Positions 44,745 through 53,777 of a stretch of DNA of 64,000 nt are shown here, piece after piece (position 1 is the stretch's first letter; each line of letters starts with the position of its first letter). The translations under genes were made by a program, and so were the position numbers. The notes below the pieces were generated by a model. The model worked only from the letters and a program-made list of their open reading frames with translations. It had not been told where the DNA came from and made no database searches. Origin of the DNA: Sphingopyxis sp. USTB-05 (GTDB lineage Bacteria > Pseudomonadota > Alphaproteobacteria > Sphingomonadales > Sphingomonadaceae); NCBI RefSeq assembly GCF_023822045.1, contig NZ_CP084712.1, forward strand, positions 1 through 64,000, in the 5' to 3' direction.

Positions 44745-45227
44745 ATGACCATGAAGTCGATTGCCGCATCGCTCGCGCTGCTATCGTGCGCCGCGTCGCC
44801 TCTCCATGCGCAGACGGTCCGCGAGCCCGCGCATCTGAACGGCGCGGGGCCGGTCGCGACGGGCGGCTTCGTGGGCGCGCGGCTGCGCATCCCGCTCGGC
44901 GGAACGCGCAGCGACGAGAACCGGAAAATTCGTGCCGGGCTGACCGTCGCGCCGATGCAGCGGAGCGACGGCGCGGGGCTCAAAGGGCCTGCATGGCGGA
45001 TCGGCGAAGGGCTGGAGTTCGGCTTTGCCGGGGGCGGGGCGGCCCCGCAGCTTTCGATCGGCGGACAGCGCTATGCGCCCGGCGGCTCCACGCCGGGGAA
45101 GGGGCGCCGTCACATGTCCGACGTGGGGACCGCGGCGGTCGTCGTCGGCGGGCTCGTGCTGCTGGCGGGGATCGGCCTGCTCGTCGCGCTCGATGCCTCG
45201 GACGACCCCGATCGCTGCTGTGAATAG
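44745..45227 (+). CDS. Small secreted protein with a C-terminal membrane segment
   Basis: A 160-residue protein with a Sec signal peptide (cleavage near LHAQTVRE), a Gly/Arg-rich middle (GFVGARLRIPLGG) and a C-terminal hydrophobic helix (AAVVVGGLVLLAGIGLLVAL) followed by an acidic tail ending in CCE. I do not recognise a family. It starts at 44745 with a second ATG at 44751, behind an AGGGAGG ribosome site. The next gene is convergent. Small proteins of this layout are often anchored with the bulk in the periplasm. Confidence 0.65.
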   Translation: MTMKSIAASLALLSCAASPLHAQTVREPAHLNGAGPVATGGFVGARLRIPLGGTRSDENRKIRAGLTVAPMQRSDGAGLKGPAWRIGEGLEFGFAGGGAAPQLSIGGQRYAPGGSTPGKGRRHMSDVGTAAVVVGGLVLLAGIGLLVALDASDDPDRCCE

Positions 45228-45264
45228 GCGCGGCTGACCCGGCCGGGCGCTGCCGCGTTGGCGG

Positions 45265-46461
45265 TTAGCGCCCCTCGATCGCCGGGGCCGCGCGCCGCGT
45301 CCGGCTTTCCCAGATCGCGACGGCGGCGAGAAGCAATGTCGTGAGCCACCCCATGGTGAGCAGGTCGGCGTTCAGCCCGATGGGAGCGAGGGCGAGCGCC
45401 GCGACGATCCCCGCGAGGTGCGACGCCGGGATGCGGCCATAAACGACGCGGCGATAGATCGCGCTGCCGGCCAAATAGAGGATCGGCCCGGCGGCGATCA
45501 CCAGTACCTGCGGCAGGCTGGCGTGGCCGCCCGGATGCTCCATCGCAAGATCGTTGCCGACCGCGCAGACGATGATGCCCGCGACGAGGATCGCGTGGAC
45601 ATAGTTGAACCAGGCGCCGATGCGGCCGGGGTCGTCGGACGTGGTGATCTTTGTCGTCGCGTCCTTGCTCGAGGTGCCGAAATAGAGCCACCAGAGCGCG
45701 AGCGTGCCGAGGAAGGTCGCCCCGAGCGCCGAGAGGAGCGGACCGCTCCAGCTTTCGCCGCGCGCGAGCGTCGCGCCGGTCGCGAGCAAGGTTTCGCCGA
45801 GCGCGACGATGACGAACAACTGACAGCGCTCGGCCAAATGGCCGCCTTCGATCGTCCAGTCGCTCGTGCGCGATCGGCCGAGCCCGGGAAAGGCGAAGCC
45901 GGTCATCGGCGCGACATATTCGAGGAAGACCGCGATGGCCCACAGGAACAGCCGTGCCTCATGTCCTGCGAGCGCTCCGGCGATCCAGAAGCAGCCCGAC
46001 ATGGCGAACCACGCGGCCATGCGCCGGTAATTCGCGGCAAGCGCGGTCGAGCGGTCGAGCGCGAAGATCACGAAGAGCGTGCGGCCGAGCTGGATCGCGA
46101 CATAACAGCAGGCAAAGACCAGCGCCTTGTCGCCGAACGCGTCGGGAATTGCGGCGGACATCACCAGCGCGAGCAGCATCAGGACGAACAGAAAGCTACG
46201 CAGCCGGGGATGTTCGGGGTCGAACCAGTTGGTGACCCAGCAGGTATATTGCCAGCCGAGCCACACCGCGAACCAGAGGATCAGCGTTTCGAGCGCGCCG
46301 ACGAGGCTGAGGTGGTGGAGGAGCGTGTGGCTGAGCTGGGTGACCGCGAAGACATAGACGAGATCGAAGAATAATTCTTCGAAGGTCACGCGCGCGTGAT
46401 GACCGTCGCGGTCGCGCAGCATCGGGCGGGCAGAGGAGGCGCCGTGGCGCTTCGCCGTCAT
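45265..46461 (-). CDS. LtrA family membrane protein
   Basis: A 398-residue protein of the low-temperature-requirement-A family with about ten membrane helices. The family signature VTFEELFFDLVYVFAVTQLSH is at the N-terminus, followed by GWQYTCWVTNWFDPEHP and, in the centre, HLAERCQLFVIVALGETLL. I used the ATG at 46461 (MTAKRHGASS). LtrA was first linked to cold growth in Listeria; the molecular role is unknown. It is followed by the convergent small secreted protein gene and lies downstream of an SDR gene on the same strand, separated by a hairpin. Confidence 0.9.
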   Translation of the reverse strand: MTAKRHGASSARPMLRDRDGHHARVTFEELFFDLVYVFAVTQLSHTLLHHLSLVGALETLILWFAVWLGWQYTCWVTNWFDPEHPRLRSFLFVLMLLALVMSAAIPDAFGDKALVFACCYVAIQLGRTLFVIFALDRSTALAANYRRMAAWFAMSGCFWIAGALAGHEARLFLWAIAVFLEYVAPMTGFAFPGLGRSRTSDWTIEGGHLAERCQLFVIVALGETLLATGATLARGESWSGPLLSALGATFLGTLALWWLYFGTSSKDATTKITTSDDPGRIGAWFNYVHAILVAGIIVCAVGNDLAMEHPGGHASLPQVLVIAAGPILYLAGSAIYRRVVYGRIPASHLAGIVAALALAPIGLNADLLTMGWLTTLLLAAVAIWESRTRRAAPAIEGR

Positions 46462-46564
46462 TGCGCGGTGACCGGCCTGGCGTGCATGAAATTCCCCTTC
46501 GGAATGGATCGCGGCCTGAATATCCCTGCCCCGGCGGCAAGGGAAGATGGCCCATGGGATAGGT

Positions 46565-46590
46565 CCGGCGGCCGGAGGGACGGCCGCCGG
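46565..46590 (-). terminator. Hairpin between the SDR and ltrA genes
   Basis: CCGGCGGCC (46565-46573) and GGCCGCCGG (46582-46590) form a perfect 9-bp stem just after the SDR stop codon in its direction of transcription. No T-tract follows on the minus strand, so it may be a weak or Rho-assisted terminator. Confidence 0.5.
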
Positions 46591-46598
46591 GGGAGGGG

Positions 46599-47372
46599 TC
46601 ACTTGGTCGTGTAGCCGCCGTTGACGAGGATCGTCTGGCCGGTCATCCACCAGCCGTCGGACACCAGCAGGCGGATCCACGGCACGATATCCTCGATGTC
46701 GGTGAGCCCGGTCTTCGAGAAGCCCGAAAGCGCGGCGGCCGACTTGTGATAGGCCTGCGCATCCTCGCCCTCTGCAGGGTAGAAAAAGGGAGTATCCATG
46801 GGGCCGGGGCCAATCGCGGTGACTGAAATACCCCGGGCCCCGAACTCCTTCGACGCGGCGCGGGTGAAATGCTCGACCGGTGCCTTGGTGCCTGCATAGG
46901 CGGCATAGAAAGGCGTGTAGGCGCCGAGCAAGGAGGTAGCGAGCGTGCACACCTTGCCATTGTCGTTCACATGTTTCCCCGCCTCTTTCAGGAAGAAGAA
47001 GGCGGTCTTCGAATTGACCGCGGTCATCTCGTCATATTCGGCTTCGCTGATTTCGGTGAAGGGCTTTTTCAGCACCTTGCCGACGGTGTTGATCGCGATG
47101 TCGGGGCGGCCGATCGCGGCGATCGTGTCGGCGAACAGCTTTTCCATCGCGCCCGCCGAAGTGAGGTCGGCCTGAAAGGCGACGGCCTCGGCACCTGCCG
47201 CGCGGATCGCGGCCAGCGTCGCTTCGGTTTCGGCGGCCGATGCTGGACTGTTGTAGTGGATCGCGATCGCCTTTGCGCCCTGGTCTGCAAGGTCGCGCGC
47301 GATCAGTCCGCCCAAATTCTTGCCGCCGCCGGCGATGAGGACGGTCTTACCCTTGATGCGGTGATCGGCCAT
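46599..47372 (-). CDS. SDR family oxidoreductase
   Basis: A 257-residue short-chain dehydrogenase/reductase. The nucleotide-binding motif is VLIAGGGKNLGGLIA (in place of TGxxxGIG). The active-site Tyr and Lys are in YAAYAGTKAPVEHFTRAA with the Ser in TLATSLLGAYTPF. The C-terminal GPGPMDTPFFYPAEG and GWWMTGQTILVNGGY are typical of classical SDRs. It is divergent from an AraC regulator 121 bp upstream, which probably controls it. The substrate is unknown. Confidence 0.9.
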   Translation of the reverse strand: MADHRIKGKTVLIAGGGKNLGGLIARDLADQGAKAIAIHYNSPASAAETEATLAAIRAAGAEAVAFQADLTSAGAMEKLFADTIAAIGRPDIAINTVGKVLKKPFTEISEAEYDEMTAVNSKTAFFFLKEAGKHVNDNGKVCTLATSLLGAYTPFYAAYAGTKAPVEHFTRAASKEFGARGISVTAIGPGPMDTPFFYPAEGEDAQAYHKSAAALSGFSKTGLTDIEDIVPWIRLLVSDGWWMTGQTILVNGGYTTK

Positions 47373-47493
47373 TTTGGTCTCCTTGGTCGTTGTTTATCCA
47401 AGGCTAAGCCGCTTTGATCTTGTCCGCTTTCAAATTCCGGCGCAGTTTTCGAATATTGTCTCGGCGAGTCGTGGGGGCTCGCAAGGTGGGTGA

Positions 47494-48354
47494 TTGACCG
47501 AAGCCGCAACCGTCTGGGATGGTATCAGGCCGCGATCGGAGCGCGACGTCGTCGCGCGGCATCAGGCGCAGATCGGCCAGCTTGGCGTGCTCGCCGCCAC
47601 CGAAAATCTCGAAGCGCCGACCGATTGGGCGTTCGAGGAAGATCATCATGTCATCGTCGTCCATCTTGGCGGCCGGCTCGACCGGATGGAGTGCGAGTTC
47701 GCTGTGGGGCCGTCGGGGCCGGTGCTGCCGTCGCGCGGCGATGTGTGGATGATCCCTGCGGCGTGTCGCTATGCCGCGCTGGCACAGGGGGAGCGGGCGG
47801 AGTTTGTCGAGCTGAGCGTGCCGACGGCGCTGCTGGCCGACGCGCCGCTCGTGGCGCGGGTACGGCATCGCGATCCGTTTCTCTTCGACGCGGCGGCGCG
47901 ATTGTTCGAGCTGGTACGCGAAGCGGATGATGATCTGGCGCGGATGGCGTCGCACGAGGTCGGTGATGCGCTCGAACGGCATTTGTTTCATCGCTATGGG
48001 CATCGCGATCCGCGGCCCATGCGGCGGGCGTTGTCGGCATCGGATCGCAACCGGCTGGTCGATGCGATCCGCGGGCAGCTCGATGCGGAGCATAGCCTTG
48101 CTGCGTTCGCGGCGCTGGTCGGAATGGATGAGCGGGGCTTCACCGGTGCCTTTCGCGACGCGTTCGGTGTGTCGCCCTGGCAATATGTAATGCGCGCGCG
48201 GCTCGACGAGGCGGCGCGGTTGCTATGGTATGGCGCGGAGCCGGTGACCGAGGTGGCGCTGGCGACGGGCTTTGCCTCGCCGAGCCATTTCGCGACCGCC
48301 TTTGCGCGGCGCTTCGGGGTGCCGCCGTCGCGCTATCGTGCCGCAGCACGATAG
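47494..48354 (+). CDS. AraC family transcriptional regulator
   Basis: A 286-residue AraC/XylS regulator. The N-terminal half has a cupin-like sensing part (GAFEEDHH-like acidic/His region, then SRGDVWMIPAACRYAAL). The C-terminal 100 residues hold the two helix-turn-helix units (SLAAFAALVGMDERGFTGAFRDAFG and VTEVALATGFASPSHFATAFARRFG). It begins with TTG at 47494 after an AAGGTG site. It is divergent from the SDR gene and convergent with the TonB receptor; the SDR gene is the likeliest target. Confidence 0.87.
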   Translation: MTEAATVWDGIRPRSERDVVARHQAQIGQLGVLAATENLEAPTDWAFEEDHHVIVVHLGGRLDRMECEFAVGPSGPVLPSRGDVWMIPAACRYAALAQGERAEFVELSVPTALLADAPLVARVRHRDPFLFDAAARLFELVREADDDLARMASHEVGDALERHLFHRYGHRDPRPMRRALSASDRNRLVDAIRGQLDAEHSLAAFAALVGMDERGFTGAFRDAFGVSPWQYVMRARLDEAARLLWYGAEPVTEVALATGFASPSHFATAFARRFGVPPSRYRAAAR

Positions 48355-48372
48355 CGCGGGCGGTTCGGCGCG

Positions 48373-51048
48373 TCAGAACTTCAGGCGCGCGCCGACATAG
48401 AATTGACGACCATTGTCATAGATCGCGCGCGGGCGGTCGCGGGTGCCCGAATATTGCTCGATCTTCTCGTTGGTCAGGTTGATCGCGTCGGCGGTGAGCG
48501 CGATATTGTCGGTGATGTTCACGCTGACCGACGCGTCGAGCGACGACAGTGCGGCCTGATTGAGCGGCGCCGCGCGGTCGATATCGATGAAGAATTTCGA
48601 CCGGTAGTTGTACGAGAGCCGCGCGCTGATCAGGTCATTCTCATAATAGCCCGTCAGGTTGAGCGAGTGCTTCGAATTGCCCGGGATCGGGTCGCCATTA
48701 TTCGCCTTGGCGTCGGAGTAGGTGTAGTTCACCACCGCGCCAAAGCCGCCCCAGATCGGACGCGACACCTGGAATTCAAAGCCCTGGTTGCGTCCGCCGT
48801 CGCCGTTGCTGCGACGGTTGATCTGATAGGGGCAGTTGAACAGGTTGGGATTGCCGCCACCCGCCGCGACGCAGCCCGCGGGCTGCGACCCCGGCACGAA
48901 CACGCCCGGCAGGATTTCGGTCGAGGTCGTGTTGACGATGTACGACTGGATATCCTTGTAGAAGGCGGCGAGCGCGACGATCGTCTCGCGGTCGGGATAC
49001 CATTCGATCGACAGGTCATATTGGTTGGCGCGATACGGATCGAGGTTCGGATCGCCGCCGCGGCCCGTCAGCAACGTGCCGTTGAGGTCGACGCCGGGGG
49101 TGATGTCGACGAAGTCGGGACGCGTAACCGTCTTGCCCGCGGCGAAGCGCAGCACGACCTGCGGCGAGAGATCGACCGAGAGGTTCGCGCTCGGCAATAT
49201 GTCGGTGTACGATCGCTTCGCGGTCGACGGGGTGAAGCCGCCGAACGGGTTGGTGAACTGGGGGTTCGCGCCGCCGATGATATAGCCTTCGGACGTCTGG
49301 TCGGTCGTGATCACGCGCACGCCGACATTGCCGCGCCAGCCTTCGCCGCCGAATTTGGCGAGACCGTAGCCGCCCCAGGCCTTTTCGTTGATCGAATAGG
49401 TGTTGCCGGGGACGAGGAAGCGGTCGTTTGAGGGTGACGTCGATGCGCCATAGATGGCCCGCAGCTTCGCCGGATCGACGCGCCAATAGTCGGTCAGCGT
49501 GCCGGGCGCTGCGATATTGTCGAGGAAGTCGCCGGGCATGCCGCTGCCGGTCGCGAAGTCGGCCGAGGTGCATGGGGCGCCATTGCAGCGCAGGCCGGGG
49601 GTGAAGACGCCGCCGTTGGTGGCGAAACGTTCGGCGACGCGGTCGTGGTCGGTATATTTGACCCCGAATTTGAGCGCGGTGAGCGGACCCCATTCGACCT
49701 GTTTTTCGACGTCGAGGTAGAAATATTTCTCCTCATCGTCGTTGGTGACCGACTGGATACGCGCAAAGTCGGGGCGGATGCCGAGCGGGTTGAGGGGGTT
49801 GGGGTTCGAGAAGCTGACTTCGGGGCGGCCGCTGGTGAGGTCATAGCTGAACGCGCCGGGGCCGGCGAATTCGATGAAATTCTCGTTGCTCGTGTCGCCG
49901 TTCGCCTTGGTCCAACCGGCCTTGAAATGCACCGACAGACTGTCGGTCGGGCGGTAGGTCAAATCGAAGTCGGCCGAGACGGTCTTGGCGACCGCTTGGC
50001 GGTCGATCGCGTCATAGACGACACCGAAGCCCGTCGTGCCGCCTGTGGCCGACGCGATATTGCCCGAGACCGCGACGCCGTCGCGGACCACGGCATTGCT
50101 GATGGTGCCGCCGCCGGCGAGCGCCTGCTCGCCCCATGCGATATAATTCTGGTTGAAGTTGTCGGCGTTGAAGCGCGAATAAAGGCCGGTGATGTTGATC
50201 TCGAGCTCGTCCGACGGACGGAACTGGATCCCGACATTGGCGCCATAGCGTTCGCGATCCTGTTCGAACATCGTCGAACCGATCAGCGTCGGGACGAGCG
50301 CGCTCTGTCCGCCGCCGACGGGGAAGGAACGGTAGCCGAAGATTTCGAGCCCGTCGCGGCGCGTGCGGCGCTTCTGATAGATGGCGCCGACGAGGACGCC
50401 GAAGGTCTCATCCGCATTCTTCCAACTGATGAGGCCGGAGACCTGCGGGTCGACCTTGCCCGACAGGTCCGAATAGGCGGCCTGCGCCGAGGCCGAGAGG
50501 GTGAGCGGGTCGAGGTCGAGCGGGTTGCGCGTGATGACGTTGATCGTGCCGCCGACGCCGCCTTCTTCGACATCGGCCTGCGGGCTCTTGTACACTTCGA
50601 GACGGCCGATGATCTCGGCGGGCAGGGTCAGATAGTTGAAGCTGCGCGTCGAGGCGACCTGATCGAGGATAAACCAGTCGGCGGTCGCGACGCTGTGGCC
50701 GTTGAGGAGAGTCTTGGTGAGGTTCGGCGCGGTGCCGCGCAGCGAGACGCGCTCGCCTTCGCCGAACTCGCGGTTGACGACGATGCCGGGAACGCGCTGG
50801 AGCGCTTCGGCGACATTCTTGTCGGGGAATTTGCCGACATCCTCGGCGGTCACGACGTCGGCGATGACCGCGAGGTCGCGCTTTGCATCAATCGCTTCGC
50901 GGATCGAGCCGCGGATGCCGGTGACGACGATTTCGCTTTCCGCCGCATCGGCGGGGGCCGGGGCGGGCGCCTGGGCGTGGGCTGCGCTGGCGGCAAAAAG
51001 CAATGCACCAATGCTGGCCGAAGCGAGCAGATATCTTGCATTGGTCAT
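48373..51048 (-). CDS. TonB-dependent receptor (large, oligosaccharide-type)
   Basis: An 891-residue receptor with a signal peptide (cleavage near AHAQAPAPA), a TonB-box-like EIVVTGIRGS, and a plug starting VVTAEDVGKFPDKNVAEALQRVPG. The 'IRxSIREAIDAKR...DVVTAEDVGKFPDKNVAE' pattern is typical of the sugar/oligosaccharide receptors of Caulobacter, Xanthomonas and sphingomonads. The barrel ends with Phe (GARLKF). No glycoside hydrolase is adjacent. Its upstream region carries repeated TGGTAT/ATACCA half-sites (51112-51197), so a GntR- or LacI-type regulator encoded elsewhere may control it. Confidence 0.92.
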   Translation of the reverse strand: MTNARYLLASASIGALLFAASAAHAQAPAPAPADAAESEIVVTGIRGSIREAIDAKRDLAVIADVVTAEDVGKFPDKNVAEALQRVPGIVVNREFGEGERVSLRGTAPNLTKTLLNGHSVATADWFILDQVASTRSFNYLTLPAEIIGRLEVYKSPQADVEEGGVGGTINVITRNPLDLDPLTLSASAQAAYSDLSGKVDPQVSGLISWKNADETFGVLVGAIYQKRRTRRDGLEIFGYRSFPVGGGQSALVPTLIGSTMFEQDRERYGANVGIQFRPSDELEINITGLYSRFNADNFNQNYIAWGEQALAGGGTISNAVVRDGVAVSGNIASATGGTTGFGVVYDAIDRQAVAKTVSADFDLTYRPTDSLSVHFKAGWTKANGDTSNENFIEFAGPGAFSYDLTSGRPEVSFSNPNPLNPLGIRPDFARIQSVTNDDEEKYFYLDVEKQVEWGPLTALKFGVKYTDHDRVAERFATNGGVFTPGLRCNGAPCTSADFATGSGMPGDFLDNIAAPGTLTDYWRVDPAKLRAIYGASTSPSNDRFLVPGNTYSINEKAWGGYGLAKFGGEGWRGNVGVRVITTDQTSEGYIIGGANPQFTNPFGGFTPSTAKRSYTDILPSANLSVDLSPQVVLRFAAGKTVTRPDFVDITPGVDLNGTLLTGRGGDPNLDPYRANQYDLSIEWYPDRETIVALAAFYKDIQSYIVNTTSTEILPGVFVPGSQPAGCVAAGGGNPNLFNCPYQINRRSNGDGGRNQGFEFQVSRPIWGGFGAVVNYTYSDAKANNGDPIPGNSKHSLNLTGYYENDLISARLSYNYRSKFFIDIDRAAPLNQAALSSLDASVSVNITDNIALTADAINLTNEKIEQYSGTRDRPRAIYDNGRQFYVGARLKF

Positions 51049-51111
51049 GTTAAGTCTCCCTCCAAAAGTTCAAAAATCAATTATTGCTCTGATTTTGAGG
51101 GGACCTTAGAC

Positions 51112-51197
51112 ATACCAATTTAAACGTCAAGCGCGATTTTGCGCAATAAAACGTCGGATATCGAGAATAGAGGGATATTTTGGTATTTGATTGGTAT
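51112..51197. promoter_or_regulatory. Repeated ATACCAAT / ATTGGTAT half-sites before the receptor gene
   Basis: In the roughly 220-bp AT-rich region upstream of the receptor, ATACCAAT (51112-51119) is on one side, and TTTGGTAT (51179-51186) and ATTGGTAT (51190-51197) on the other. The two direct copies of TGGTAT are 11 bp apart, one helical turn. These are exact half-sites of the UxuR/ExuR-like palindrome ATTGGTATACCAAT, which suggests a GntR-family operator with looped or cooperative binding. The binding protein is not in the window. Confidence 0.5.
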
Positions 51198-51268
51198 CAT
51201 AGCGTGGCGCGAAGGCCAGCCGACCGGCGCGAGCCCGTGACGGAAAGGCGGAGCGAATGTCCGCTATA

Positions 51269-53776
51269 TCAAAAGTCGGGAAGCGACTGGCCGGCAAAGC
51301 CCCAGCCCTTGAGTTCCGCGCTGGCGGCGCGTGCGAGCAACGCCTCGCTATCCTTGATCGTCCACTGGCCGGCTTTTCGAATATCGACGAGTTCGTCCCA
51401 GCCGATGGGCACCGCGACGGGCGCGCCTTCGCGCGCGCGCACCGAATAGGGCATGATCGCCGTGCTGCCGCGCTGGTTGCGGAGATAGTCGATGAAGATT
51501 TTGCCCTTGCGCTTTGCCTTGCTCATCGTCGCGATGAAGCGGTCGGGCTCGGCGAGGCTGAGCGCTTCGGCAAAGCGTTTCGAGAAATCCTTGTGCGCGT
51601 CCCAGCTATGCCCCGGATCGAGGGGGACGACGACGTGCACGCCCTTGCCGCCCGAAAGCATCGCGAAGCTGACGAGCCCGATGTCGGCAAGCTGGCGGCG
51701 GATGTCGAGCGCGGCCTTTTTGACGGCCGCGAAATCGAGCCCCTCGTCGGGGTCGAGGTCGAATACCATGCGGTCCGGCTTTTCGAGCGCATCGACATGG
51801 CTGCCCCAGCCGTGAAATTCGATCGTCCCCATCTGGACGCAGGCGAGCAGGCCGTCGGCGTCCTCGACGTAAAGATAATCCTCGTGTCCGCCGTCCTTCT
51901 CCCTGATCGGCACATGCATCACATGCCCGCCGAATGATCCCGAATCATGTTTCTGGAAGAAGCATTTCTTGCCGCGCCCCTGCGGGCAGCGGACGAGGCT
52001 GATCGGACGGCGCGCGGTGTGCGGGAGCATGACGGGCGCGATGGCGGCGTAATAGTCAGCAAGGTCGCCCTTGGTCGCCTTTGCCTCGGGGAAGATGACG
52101 CGGTCGCGGCTGCTGATCGTCACGTCGCTTTCCGGCGCGGGGGCGGGTTGCTTCGTTTCGGGAGTCACGTCTTTTGCCTCCTTGTCGTGGCGCAGGCCGA
52201 GGAAGCTTGCGTGGCGTACCGATCCGCTCGCGGTAAATTCGGCGAATGCGATTTCGGCGACGAGATCGGGCTTGAGCCAATGAACCTTGCGCGCGGCGGC
52301 AGCGTCGACGTCGAGCGGAGCGGTCTTGCGCTCCAGCCTGGCGAATGATTTCGCGAGATCGGCCATCGTCTCGGCATCGAAGCCGGTGCCGACATTACCC
52401 TTGTAGACAAGCGCGTCTCCCTCGCGCTGGGCAAGGAGGAGCGACGCGAAGGGGCGCGCCTTGGTCGATGATGGATTCCAGCCGACGATGATGAATTCCT
52501 GTCGGCGGGTGCATTTAACCTTCACCCAGTTTTTGCTGCGGCGGCCGGCATAGGCGGCGTCGGCGCGTTTCGAGATTATGCCCTCTTGCCCGGCGCCGCA
52601 CATCGCGGCGTAGAGTGTCTCACCCGCCCCGATGACATGATCGGCGACGGCGATCGGTGCCTTGGCATCGCGGAGCAGGGCTTCGAGGCGTTCCTTGCGT
52701 TCGAGGTTGCCGAGTTTGGCGAGCGACTTGCCGTCCAGTTCGAGAAGGTCGAAGGCGAAGAAGTGGAGCGCGGTCGCTTCGTCCTGCGCGCCGTGGCCGC
52801 GTTTTAGGACCGCTTGCAGCGACGAGAAGTCGGGGTTGCCGTCCTTGCCATAGGCCACGATTTCGCCGTCGAGCAGGCACGGCGGCAGATCGAGCGCGGC
52901 GATATGGCGGACGAGCGGCGCGAATTTGTCGGTCCAGTCGAGGCCGCTGCGCGTATAGACGCGCACGTCCGATCCCGCTGCGGCGATTTCGGCGCGATAG
53001 CCGTCATATTTGATCTCATGGAACCAGCCGTTGCCGCCGGGGACGGCGTCGACGAGCGTCGCGAGCTGGAGCGGACGGAATTTGGGCGGCTTGCCCTTGG
53101 TTGCCGGTTTCGCGACCTTTTTGTTGTGCGCGGCTGCCGCCTGCATCTTCCGTGCGAAGGCCGCGCCTTTGGCGCCCTTCAGCGACTGCTCGCCGCCCTC
53201 GTCGCCCGCGATCTCGGCCATGGTGCGGCCGGTGAGGACGCTTGTGAGCTGCCGCCCGACGAGGTCGTCGGTGCCGCCGGAAAACGCATCGTCGACCTTG
53301 CGCAGCAGCCAGTTTTCGCGCTTCTCGCCCGGTCGCGGCTGCATGCGGACGAGCAGCCATTCGCCCTTCATCCGGGTCCCGTCGAGCGTGAAGTGGAGAT
53401 GGCCCTTTTCGAGGTCCTTCGCGCTCTTGCCCGCGACGGGCTTCCACGTTCCACGGTCCCACAGCATCACGCTGCCGCCGCCATATTCGCCCTTGGGGAT
53501 CACGCCTTCGAAATCGGCGTAGGACATCGGATGATCCTCGGTGCGCACTGCGAGGCGCTTGTCGGCGGGGTCGGCGCTCGGGCCCTTGGTCACCGCCCAG
53601 CTTTTGAGCACGCCATCGACTTCGAGCCGGAAGTCGTAATGGAGGCGGGTCGCGTCATGCTTCTGGACGATGAAGCGGTTGCCCGCGCCCTTTTCGATCT
53701 TGCCCGCGGGCTCGGGTGTCAGCGCGAAGTCGCGCTTGGCATTATATTGCGCGAGCGGATCGGCGCGCTTCGCCAT
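51269..53776 (-). CDS. ligD: Multifunctional DNA ligase D (NHEJ)
   Basis: An 835-residue LigD with all three domains: an N-terminal 3'-phosphoesterase (FIVQKHDATRLHYDFRLEVDGVLKSW, then HPMSYADFEGVIPKGEYGGG), a central ATP-dependent ligase with the nucleotidyl Lys in HEIKYDGYRAEI (about residue 260), and a C-terminal primase/polymerase (AEPDRFIATMSKAKRKGKIFIDYLRN). It seals and processes double-strand breaks with Ku. I used the ATG at 53776, since an upstream in-frame ATG would start inside the Ku gene. It lies 1 nt after the Ku stop. Confidence 0.95.
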   Translation of the reverse strand: MAKRADPLAQYNAKRDFALTPEPAGKIEKGAGNRFIVQKHDATRLHYDFRLEVDGVLKSWAVTKGPSADPADKRLAVRTEDHPMSYADFEGVIPKGEYGGGSVMLWDRGTWKPVAGKSAKDLEKGHLHFTLDGTRMKGEWLLVRMQPRPGEKRENWLLRKVDDAFSGGTDDLVGRQLTSVLTGRTMAEIAGDEGGEQSLKGAKGAAFARKMQAAAAHNKKVAKPATKGKPPKFRPLQLATLVDAVPGGNGWFHEIKYDGYRAEIAAAGSDVRVYTRSGLDWTDKFAPLVRHIAALDLPPCLLDGEIVAYGKDGNPDFSSLQAVLKRGHGAQDEATALHFFAFDLLELDGKSLAKLGNLERKERLEALLRDAKAPIAVADHVIGAGETLYAAMCGAGQEGIISKRADAAYAGRRSKNWVKVKCTRRQEFIIVGWNPSSTKARPFASLLLAQREGDALVYKGNVGTGFDAETMADLAKSFARLERKTAPLDVDAAAARKVHWLKPDLVAEIAFAEFTASGSVRHASFLGLRHDKEAKDVTPETKQPAPAPESDVTISSRDRVIFPEAKATKGDLADYYAAIAPVMLPHTARRPISLVRCPQGRGKKCFFQKHDSGSFGGHVMHVPIREKDGGHEDYLYVEDADGLLACVQMGTIEFHGWGSHVDALEKPDRMVFDLDPDEGLDFAAVKKAALDIRRQLADIGLVSFAMLSGGKGVHVVVPLDPGHSWDAHKDFSKRFAEALSLAEPDRFIATMSKAKRKGKIFIDYLRNQRGSTAIMPYSVRAREGAPVAVPIGWDELVDIRKAGQWTIKDSEALLARAASAELKGWGFAGQSLPDF

Positions 53777-53777
53777 C

